This document shows positions 14,310 through 19,794 of a stretch of 19,794 nucleotides of DNA, piece by piece; position 1 is the stretch's first letter; the number at the start of each line of letters is the position of its first letter. Made by a program: the position numbers and the translations under genes. The DNA comes from Humimonas sp964465015 (GTDB taxonomy: Bacteria > Gemmatimonadota > Gemmatimonadetes > Palauibacterales > Palauibacteraceae): NCBI GenBank assembly GCA_964465015.1, contig CAYXHP010000044.1, forward strand, positions 1 through 19,794, given 5' to 3'. Below the pieces are notes generated by a model that saw only the letters and a list, made by a program, of their open reading frames with translations, was not told where the DNA came from and ran no database searches.

Positions 14310-15488
14310 ATGACCGCGACGCGCCACATCCCTCTCTCGCTGACGAAGGCGAGGCGGTCGTACATCGATTCAGAGGACCTCGCGGGCGGCCGGATCCGGA
14401 CCCCGCTCCTCCTGGCCGCGGCGGCCGTGGTGATCGCGCTGGTGTCGGCTTCCCAGCTCTACTTCAACTGGGTGGCGGCCGGCTACCAGGCCAGCTTCCG
14501 GGAACTGGCGGGCTCCAAGCTCCTGGAGTGGGGCCTGTGGACGGCTTTCGTCCCCGTCATCGTCCGCATCGAGCGGACGCGTGGCTTCACCGCGCGTCCA
14601 CCCGGGTTGGCCGCCACGGTCCACCTCCTCTCGGCGCTGGCCTTCTTCGCCGTCCTCAACGGCGCGCTCTCCGGCCTCACGCTCATCGTGGACCCGGCGG
14701 CCGCCGGAGCTTCTTTCGGGCGGACGTACCTGCAGCGCGCCGGTGCCAAGCTGGCCTCGGCGATGGTGGTCTACGCGGCGATCCTGTGCGGCTACTGGCT
14801 GTTGCGCCTGCGCGAGGAGCGGCACCGCGAAGCCGCGCTGAGCGCCCGCCTGCGGGCGGACCTCTCCGATGCCAGGCTCCTCAACCTCAAGAGCCAGATC
14901 CACCCGCACTTCCTCTTCAACGCGCTTCACACCGTCGCCGGGCTCGTGCAGGAAGGGGACCCCGAGACGGCGGTCGAGACGATCGCGGAGCTCGGTGACC
15001 TCCTCCGGCGCGCCCTGCGGGACTACGACCAGCAGGAGGTGCCGCTCCGGGAAGAGATGGAATTCCTCCAACGTTACGTCCGCATCCAGGAGCTCCGCTT
15101 CGGCGACCGTCTGGAGGTGACCCTCGAGGCGGATCTCGGCGCGGCCGACGCCGCCGTGCCGAGCCTCCTCCTGCAGCCCATCGTCGAGAACGCGATTAGG
15201 CATGGTCTCGACCTCGACGGCGGTCACGGGGGAAGGGTCGTCGTGACGGCCCGGGGCAACGGTCGGGAGCTGGTGCTCGAAGTCACGGACAACGGGAGGG
15301 GGATCGGGGAGGGACCCGTCCGTGAAGGCCTGGGGCTCGGCACGACGCGGCGCCGATTGCAGCAGCTCTACGGGCCCGCGGCATCGCTGCGGGTCCGACC
15401 CGCCCGGGGCGGGGGGGTCAGCGTCGTCATCCGTCTCCCCCTCCGCGCCCGCTCGCCCGATCCCCTGCCGCGGGGGTGGGACGCGTGA
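14310..15488 (+). CDS. LytS/YehU-type membrane sensor histidine kinase, 392 aa
   Basis: Four hydrophobic segments (about residues 31-52, 71-86, 101-128 and 146-166) form a small membrane sensor. They are followed by the His_kinase signature SQIHPHFLFNALHTV, in which His200 is the expected phospho-acceptor. The ATP-binding domain has the N-box ENAIRHG (Asn294) and G-boxes TDNGRGIG (327-333) and GLGLGTTRRRL. This is the kinase type that works with LytTR regulators and lacks a HisKA dimerisation domain. The downstream response regulator starts inside its stop codon (GTGA), so the two are made together. The ATG overlaps the TGA of the broken upstream frame. The RBS is weak (GGCGGGG). No periplasmic sensing domain is present, so the signal is probably membrane-associated; this is inference. 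Confidence 0.93.
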   Translation: MTATRHIPLSLTKARRSYIDSEDLAGGRIRTPLLLAAAAVVIALVSASQLYFNWVAAGYQASFRELAGSKLLEWGLWTAFVPVIVRIERTRGFTARPPGLAATVHLLSALAFFAVLNGALSGLTLIVDPAAAGASFGRTYLQRAGAKLASAMVVYAAILCGYWLLRLREERHREAALSARLRADLSDARLLNLKSQIHPHFLFNALHTVAGLVQEGDPETAVETIAELGDLLRRALRDYDQQEVPLREEMEFLQRYVRIQELRFGDRLEVTLEADLGAADAAVPSLLLQPIVENAIRHGLDLDGGHGGRVVVTARGNGRELVLEVTDNGRGIGEGPVREGLGLGTTRRRLQQLYGPAASLRVRPARGGGVSVVIRLPLRARSPDPLPRGWDA

Positions 15489-16327
15489 GCAGCGAGCCCG
15501 AGACCGCGGGGCGCGTGCGCGTGCTCATCGTGGACGATGAGCCGCGCGCCCGCCGGACGCTGCGGCGTCTCCTCGAGATGGACGACGAGGTGGAGGTGGT
15601 GGGCGAGTGCTTCGGCGAGGAGACTCCCACGGTGATCGCGGAGCTCGAGCCCGATCTGCTGTTCCTGGATGTCCAGATGCCTCGGATGACGGGCCTCGAG
15701 GTCCTGGACGCGCTCGACGCCACCAGGATGCCGCTGGTCGTGTTCACGACCGCCTACGACGAGTACGCGCTGGAGGCGTTCGAGCACGCCGCGGTGGACT
15801 ACCTGTTGAAGCCCTTCTCCAACCGCCGATTCTTTCAGGCCCTGGTCCGCGCCAAGGAGACGCTCCGGCGCGAAGAGACGGAGGTGGCCCAGCGGCGCCT
15901 GCTGGGACTGTTGACGCGGCGCCTGGGCCGAACCGAGGGGGACGCGCCGCCGGGAGACCTCGGCCCCGCACCGGGAACGGACGCCGGACCCGATCGGCTG
16001 GTGCTCCGCGACTCGGGCCGACTCCTCGTCTTTCCGGTCCGGGAGATCCTGTGGATCGAGGCGCGAGGACCGTACGTCCGCCTCCACCTGGAAGCGGGCG
16101 AATCGCTGGTCCGCGAATCGCTCGGCGGCGTCGAGGCGCGCCTCGACCCGGAGCGGTTCTTCCGCATCCACCGCTCGATCATCGTGAACGTGGACCGCGT
16201 GCGTGAGGTCCGGCCCCTGACCCACGGGGATTGCGCGGTGGTCCTGGAGACCGGCACCGAGCTCAAGCTGAGCCGGACGCGCCGCGACGAGTTCGAGCTT
16301 CGCCTGGATCAGCGCCACCCGGGCTGA
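15485..16327 (+). CDS. LytTR-family response regulator, 280 aa
   Basis: An N-terminal receiver domain (about residues 10-125) has acidic pocket residues Asp17/Asp18 in IVDDEPRAR, phospho-acceptor Asp62 in LFLDVQMPRMTG and Lys109 in LLKPF. A linker of about 45 residues, rich in Gly, Pro and Ala, leads to a C-terminal LytTR DNA-binding domain (about 175-275) with ILWIEARGPYVRLHL, FFRIHRSIIVNVDRV and ELKLSRTRRDEF. Start GTG 15485 is preferred because it overlaps the kinase TGA (GTGA) and has GGGGGTGGGA upstream; GTG 15476 is an alternative. With the kinase it forms a complete two-component system. LytTR proteins bind short direct repeats near promoters. Targets are unknown, and the exported-protein genes just downstream are candidates. 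Confidence 0.94.
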   Translation: MSSEPETAGRVRVLIVDDEPRARRTLRRLLEMDDEVEVVGECFGEETPTVIAELEPDLLFLDVQMPRMTGLEVLDALDATRMPLVVFTTAYDEYALEAFEHAAVDYLLKPFSNRRFFQALVRAKETLRREETEVAQRRLLGLLTRRLGRTEGDAPPGDLGPAPGTDAGPDRLVLRDSGRLLVFPVREILWIEARGPYVRLHLEAGESLVRESLGGVEARLDPERFFRIHRSIIVNVDRVREVRPLTHGDCAVVLETGTELKLSRTRRDEFELRLDQRHPG

Positions 16328-16451
16328 CGGACGAACCGGGCTTCCAGGCCCCTCGGCGTCTCCGGTTCACGCCCTCCAGCCGGCGGTCCGCCCTTTCCGA
16401 GCACCGCCTCGCGACACGGAGGAGCCCAGGATCCTCCGCCACGGCTTCTTA

Positions 16452-16492
16452 CTCCAGGCAGATGAATTCCCGTCCGAATCTCCTGCCTGGAG
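16452..16492 (+). promoter_or_regulatory. Inverted repeat whose right arm contains the RBS of the next gene
   Basis: CTCCAGGCAG (16452-16461) and CTGCCTGGAG (16483-16492) are perfect 10-bp complements around a 21-base loop. The right arm ends in GGAG, the Shine-Dalgarno sequence of ATG 16499 (six-base spacing). If the stem forms in mRNA it would occlude ribosome binding. As DNA, it could instead be a protein-binding operator. The rest of 16328-16498 holds nothing else recognisable. Confidence 0.5.
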
Positions 16493-16498
16493 CGTGAC

Positions 16499-17212
16499 AT
16501 GAGCAAGCTGCTGCTCGTGGGCATCGTCGTGGCGAGCGTGAGCGCCTACGGCCTCGGTACCCGGATCGACAGTGAGGGGCGTCCAGGCCGCGCCGCACCA
16601 TCCTGCCATGCCGCTCGAGCTGCCCACAACTCTGCGAACCTGGATCCGCGGCTGCGGGTGGGGCGTGAGCGCCTTCCGCTCGAACCGGCGGCCATGCCGA
16701 GACCGACTGCCCCTGCGTGCTCCGACGCTGCGCGTCATCAGCTCGACTTCTGGATCGGCGACTGGCGTGTGACCGATTCGGACGGACAGTCGGCGGGGAC
16801 GAGCCACGTCCGGGCTCTCCTCGATCACTGCGTGCTCCGGGAGGAGTGGACGTCCGGCGAGCTCCACGGAACCAGCCTGACCACCTACGACGCTCCCGAG
16901 CGTACGTGGCGGCAGATGTGGGTGGACGATCACGGAGGAGTGCTCCGGCTGTCGGGCGTCTGGTCCGACGGGCGGATGGTCATGCGAGGCACGCGGGTAG
17001 GGTCCGACGGACGCAGCCGCCAGCTTCGCATGTCGCTGGCCCCGGACCGGGACGGCTCGGTGGAGCAACTGCTGGAGCGCTCCGAGGACGACGGTCGCAC
17101 GTGGACGGAGCTCTTCCGCGGCACCTACCGTCGCGCCTCCGGGGAATCACGGCCGCAGCGGCCGCGGCGAACGCAGCCGCTGCGGATGCACCTCGGCCTT
17201 CTTCGGCCATGA
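16499..17212 (+). CDS. Exported DFWIGDW-motif protein of unknown function (lipocalin/DUF1579-like), 237 aa
   Basis: The N-terminus has a short hydrophobic segment (residues 4-18), which may be a signal peptide or anchor, followed by about 55 residues of unconserved Arg/Ala-rich sequence. The recognisable domain starts at about residue 78 with HQLDFWIGDWRV and continues with a regular beta-rich pattern: TSLTTYDAPERTWRQMWVDD, then RMVMRGTRV, WTELFRGTYRR. This matches small barrel-like proteins sharing an F/LDFWxGxW opening. Their function is unknown, and ligand binding is assumed from the fold. An internal ATG (16694) just before the domain is an alternative start, but the first ATG has GGAG at good spacing. 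The Arg/Pro-rich last 20 residues look unconserved. It lies 171 bp downstream of the response regulator. Confidence 0.75.
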   Translation: MSKLLLVGIVVASVSAYGLGTRIDSEGRPGRAAPSCHAARAAHNSANLDPRLRVGRERLPLEPAAMPRPTAPACSDAARHQLDFWIGDWRVTDSDGQSAGTSHVRALLDHCVLREEWTSGELHGTSLTTYDAPERTWRQMWVDDHGGVLRLSGVWSDGRMVMRGTRVGSDGRSRQLRMSLAPDRDGSVEQLLERSEDDGRTWTELFRGTYRRASGESRPQRPRRTQPLRMHLGLLRP

Positions 17213-17250
17213 GCCGGAGCCGAGACTCTCTAACCCACTTGGGAGGACAC

Positions 17251-17826
17251 ATGAAGAGGCTGGCATTGGTGAGTCTCGCCGCCGTGATCGCCGCCTGCGA
17301 CGCTCCGCTCTCGACGCAGCCCGGAGCGGGGGTGCCGGCGGGCGCCCGGGTGGCTGCGGACGTGGGCGCCGGCGTCGTGTCGTCGGCCACGGGAAGCGGA
17401 CACGTCCACGTGCCCGGAGACGGGACGATCCGGAAGTTCACCATCTCCGCGATCCAGCGGGCCAACGGTTCGGTCTCGGGCCAGTACGACCTGGAGAGCG
17501 GTCCGAGCGAGTCGCTCGAGGAGTACGGCATCCGGCCGCCGCTCATCGGGCTCCATGGCACGATCACGTGCATGACGGTGATCGGGAACAGCGCGTACCT
17601 GGGCGGGACCGTGGATTCGTACCAGAACGCCGACCTCATCTTCGGTCCCGAGATGACCGGCGTGGCCATCGAGCTCATCGACCACTCGAACACCGGGGAG
17701 CCCGACGAGATCAGCTCCGTGGCGGTCTACATCCCGAGCACGGGTTCCACGCCGCAGGATTACTGCGAGGAGCCCGCGCCGGGCCCCGTCTTCCCGATCG
17801 ACCAGGGCCGGATCACGGTGCGCTGA
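17251..17826 (+). CDS. Putative outer-envelope lipoprotein, 191 aa
   Basis: ATG 17251 follows GGGAGG at four bases. The N-terminus MKRLALVSLAAVIAAC is a type II signal peptide with lipobox IAAC, so Cys16 should be lipidated. The mature part begins with a Gly/Ala/Pro-rich spacer. It then shows a beta-rich domain: SGHVHVPGDGTIRKFTIS, NGSVSGQYDLESG, LHGTITCMTVIGNSAYLGGT, and a final DYCEE. Internal cysteines at about residues 109 (TITCMTV) and 171 (DYCEE) could form a disulfide. I recognise the pattern as a small secreted beta-domain common in high-GC environmental bacteria, but its function is unknown. It lies 38 bp behind the DFWIGDW gene and is probably in the same transcript. Confidence 0.82.
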   Translation: MKRLALVSLAAVIAACDAPLSTQPGAGVPAGARVAADVGAGVVSSATGSGHVHVPGDGTIRKFTISAIQRANGSVSGQYDLESGPSESLEEYGIRPPLIGLHGTITCMTVIGNSAYLGGTVDSYQNADLIFGPEMTGVAIELIDHSNTGEPDEISSVAVYIPSTGSTPQDYCEEPAPGPVFPIDQGRITVR

Positions 17827-17858
17827 CCGGGGCGACCGGTACGGGACGTCCGGTCGAT

Positions 17859-17904
17859 CGAGAGCGTTCCTCCGCCGATGCCCGGCGGAGGAGCGCGGCT
17901 CTCG
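17859..17904. terminator. Two-part hairpin between convergent genes, possible bidirectional terminator
   Basis: The inner stem TCCTCCGCCG/CGGCGGAGGA (17868-17877 with 17883-17892) has a five-base loop. An outer stem CGAGAGC/GCTCTCG (17859-17865 with 17898-17904) encloses it across an asymmetric internal loop. It lies 33 bp past the lipoprotein stop and 83 bp past the end of the convergent transporter gene. No T-run borders it on either strand. Confidence 0.6.
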
Positions 17905-17986
17905 CGGTCGCGGCGTGGGCGACGGTTCACGCGCCGTAGCTGGAGCATGAGGATGGCGGCGGGCCGCACCGAGCGCGGCAGGGCGG

Positions 17987-19330
17987 CTACGCGGCCTGCG
18001 CCCCCACGACCTCTTCCAGGGATGTGTCCCGCGTCTCCGGCGTGCGCAGGATGGCGACGATGGCGAGCAGGGCGTAGACCATGACCATCAGCCCGATGTA
18101 GAGGTACGCCCGGTGGATGCCGACGGCGCTCAGGATCCACCCGGCCAGGATCGGGATCAGCCCCCCGCCGTAGACCTGCGCGATCTGGTACGCCGCGCTC
18201 GCCCCCGAGGCGCGGTACCGGGTCGGAAAGCTCTCCGTGTAGAAGGCCGGGATGGCGCCGTAGCCGAACCCGTACACGAAGCCGAAGCCGACGATCTCGC
18301 CCACCGATGCCAGGAGGACGCTCCCGGTGTTGACCAGGTAGAAGTACGGAATCGCGAACACCAGGAGCACGATCGCCGCGATCAGTAGGACGGTGCGCCG
18401 GTCGATGGCGTCGGCCAGGAGCGATCCCACGATCATGAACACCAGCATGAAAGCCGCGGCGATGAGCCCGATCGTCTCGGGCGCGTTCCCGCTGAAGCCC
18501 ACCGCCTTCATGTACGCGGTACCGAACACGAAGTAGAGGAAGAAGGCGCCGCCGAACATGGCGTTCACCATCGAGGTGCGCAGGATGGTGAGCGGCATCT
18601 CCCGCCACACCTGCCGCTCGGGATGCTCCAGGACCGCGCGGCGCGCGAGGTGCTCCTCGAACACGAAGCTGTCCTCGGTGCGGAAGCGGATGAGGAAGCC
18701 TACGACCGCCGCCAGGAAGCCGATCACGAACAGGACGCGCCAGCCCCACAGCGTGAACTCGCGCGGCGTCATGAGGGACTTGACCAGGATGACCGAGCCG
18801 AAGCCGAGGAGGAGGCCGATCGGCACGGCGAACCCCACCCAGGCGCCCCAGAAGGCGCGGTGCCTGGAGCGCGCCGCCTGCTCCACCACCCAGGTCGAGG
18901 CGGTGCCGAACTCGGCGCCGAAGCTGATCCCCTGGAGCAGGCGGAAGAGGATGAGCAGCGCGGGCGCCAGCACGCCGATGGCATCGTACGTCGGCGTGAG
19001 CCCGATGAGCAGCGTGCTGGCACCCATGAGGACCAGCGCCCACACGAGGGCGTCCCGGCGGCCGCGCCGGTCGGCGATGTGGCCGAAGATGAACGCGCCG
19101 ACCGGGCGGATGATGAGACCCAGGCCGTAGACCCCGATGGCCGCAGCGATGGCCGCGAGGGCCGGCAGCTTGAAGAAGACGTCGCCCCACACGGTCGCCG
19201 CGATCACGCCGGTGACCAGGAAGTCGTACTGCTCGATCACCGACCCGATGACGCTCGCGAGCGCGACCCGGTAGATGCGGTCCTTCGTCCTGTGCACGGC
19301 TTGCTCCGTCACGGAAGCACCTCTCGGCAT
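17987..19330 (-). CDS. MFS transporter, metabolite:H+ symporter (MHS) type, 447 aa
   Basis: Twelve hydrophobic segments and three MHS landmarks identify this family. They are the first-helix motif IGSVIEQYDFLVTG (family consensus has Trp where Gln34 stands), the loop 2-3 motif GHIADRRGRRDALV (83-96), and RLLQGISFGAEFG in helix 4. The second half has AFYTESFPTRYRASG, typical of the loop 8-9 region. Family members (ProP, ShiA, KgtP, CitA types) import organic acids, betaines or shikimate with protons; the substrate here cannot be told. ATG 19330 has GGAG five bases upstream. It is transcribed towards the lipoprotein gene and is divergent from the Asp-box-type gene at the right edge, with about 200 bp between the two starts in which I see no clear promoter. 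Confidence 0.93.
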   Translation of the reverse strand: MPRGASVTEQAVHRTKDRIYRVALASVIGSVIEQYDFLVTGVIAATVWGDVFFKLPALAAIAAAIGVYGLGLIIRPVGAFIFGHIADRRGRRDALVWALVLMGASTLLIGLTPTYDAIGVLAPALLILFRLLQGISFGAEFGTASTWVVEQAARSRHRAFWGAWVGFAVPIGLLLGFGSVILVKSLMTPREFTLWGWRVLFVIGFLAAVVGFLIRFRTEDSFVFEEHLARRAVLEHPERQVWREMPLTILRTSMVNAMFGGAFFLYFVFGTAYMKAVGFSGNAPETIGLIAAAFMLVFMIVGSLLADAIDRRTVLLIAAIVLLVFAIPYFYLVNTGSVLLASVGEIVGFGFVYGFGYGAIPAFYTESFPTRYRASGASAAYQIAQVYGGGLIPILAGWILSAVGIHRAYLYIGLMVMVYALLAIVAILRTPETRDTSLEEVVGAQAA

Positions 19331-19530
19331 GGCGTCTCCGGCACAGGCGGCTTGCAGCCCCGCCGCCCCTTCGAGGGCCGCCGCCGAATGTAGGCTGTCG
19401 GCGCGGCTCGAGCTTCATCAAGCGCCCGACGGGCACCGCCGTTCGTATCGGCTCTCTCGCCTCTATCGCCCGGGCCCCCGCTCCCCGTATCCTCCGGGCC
19501 TTCACCATCCACCTCGGGAGAACGGGCACC

Positions 19531-19794
19531 ATGACAGAGCGCGGGACGCTGTACCGCCGGGCGGCGATCGTGGGACTCGCGGCCGCGAGTCTCCTGGGCC
19601 TCGGGGCCGCTCCACCCGCCGGCGGAAGCCCGCCCGGCGCGCCCCGGAGCCATCCCGGCAGGGCCGCGGTCCGTCACGCGAGCCGCGTGGCCCGAGCGCC
19701 GACCACGCGGTTCGTGCCTCCGGCCCGCGCCCCCGCGGACTCGACCGTCATCCCTCCACGGCTCCTGTCCGGCCTCGTGTGGCGGAACATCGGG
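19531..19794 (+). CDS. N-terminus of a probable third secreted Asp-box (BNR/VPS10-like) family protein, truncated by window end
   Basis: ATG 19531, with CGGGAG ten bases upstream, opens an 88-codon frame that runs to the edge. It starts with a signal peptide (Arg-Arg, then AAIVGLAAASLLGLGAA), followed by a Pro/Arg/Ala-rich linker as in the large Asp-box gene at the left. The last visible residues, LLSGLVWRNIG, align with AGLRYRMVG and AGLRYRMIG, which directly precede RGGRV in the other two proteins. The family assignment therefore rests on about ten residues plus architecture. No Asp-box is visible yet. Confidence 0.65.
   Translation, partial: MTERGTLYRRAAIVGLAAASLLGLGAAPPAGGSPPGAPRSHPGRAAVRHASRVARAPTTRFVPPARAPADSTVIPPRLLSGLVWRNIG

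Noticed and set aside
13802..14998. 398-codon plus-strand frame containing the FAD motif, read as one intact protein
   Set aside because: Only codons from about 13883 to 14100 look like a flavoprotein. The remainder is an out-of-phase reading of the histidine kinase gene.
17760..19532. 590-codon minus-strand frame overlapping the MFS gene
   Set aside because: It reads through the transporter in another phase and gives Arg/Gly/His-rich sequence without membrane helices.
1..19794. CRISPR array, insertion sequence or prophage
   Set aside because: No regularly spaced direct repeats, transposase motifs or phage structural genes were found on either strand.

Overview
The window is very GC-rich throughout and reads as bacterial chromosome. 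Several traits together suggest an uncultured soil-type member of Gemmatimonadota or a relative: multiple secreted Asp-box (BNR/VPS10-like) beta-propeller proteins with the RGGRV opening motif, a Ser/Thr kinase fused to a TolB-like and TPR output region, a LytS/LytTR pair, and GGGAGG-type ribosome binding sites. This taxonomic guess is inference from gene content. No mobile element, CRISPR array or phage gene is visible.

Layout. Positions 1-5143 (minus strand) hold two tandem, clearly paralogous exported Asp-box propeller proteins. Their junction is a 4-base ATGA overlap, and the downstream copy runs off the left edge. A divergent OsmC-like protein (5299-5670, plus) meets a SURF1-family protein (5732-6616, minus) tail to tail. 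A plus-strand run follows: a flavin-reductase-like protein (6804-7409); a membrane GGDEF-EAL protein (7447-9153) whose EAL half has lost several catalytic residues; a Rossmann-type protein of unknown function (about 9146-10327) whose glycine motif lies upstream of any ATG/GTG/TTG; and a classical SDR oxidoreductase (10328-11080). A hairpin and tRNA-Leu(UAA) (11157-11240) separate this run from the next block.

From 11386 the genes are regulatory. There is a receptor Ser/Thr kinase with a probable near-leaderless promoter, a broken FAD-oxidoreductase remnant, and then a LytS-type histidine kinase overlapping its LytTR response regulator by GTGA. Two small exported proteins follow: a DFWIGDW-motif protein, whose RBS sits in one arm of an inverted repeat, and a lipoprotein. 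A large hairpin separates the lipoprotein from a convergent MHS-type MFS transporter (17987-19330, minus). The right edge holds the start of a plus-strand protein (19531 to the edge) whose signal peptide and LVWRNIG motif mark it as a probable third Asp-box family member.

How the parts may work together. The GGDEF-EAL / Rossmann / SDR genes are packed tightly enough to be one transcript. The two-component pair is translationally coupled and may control the two exported proteins behind it. The propellers, lipoprotein and transporter point to an envelope- and export-oriented neighbourhood, but no shared substrate can be read from the sequence.
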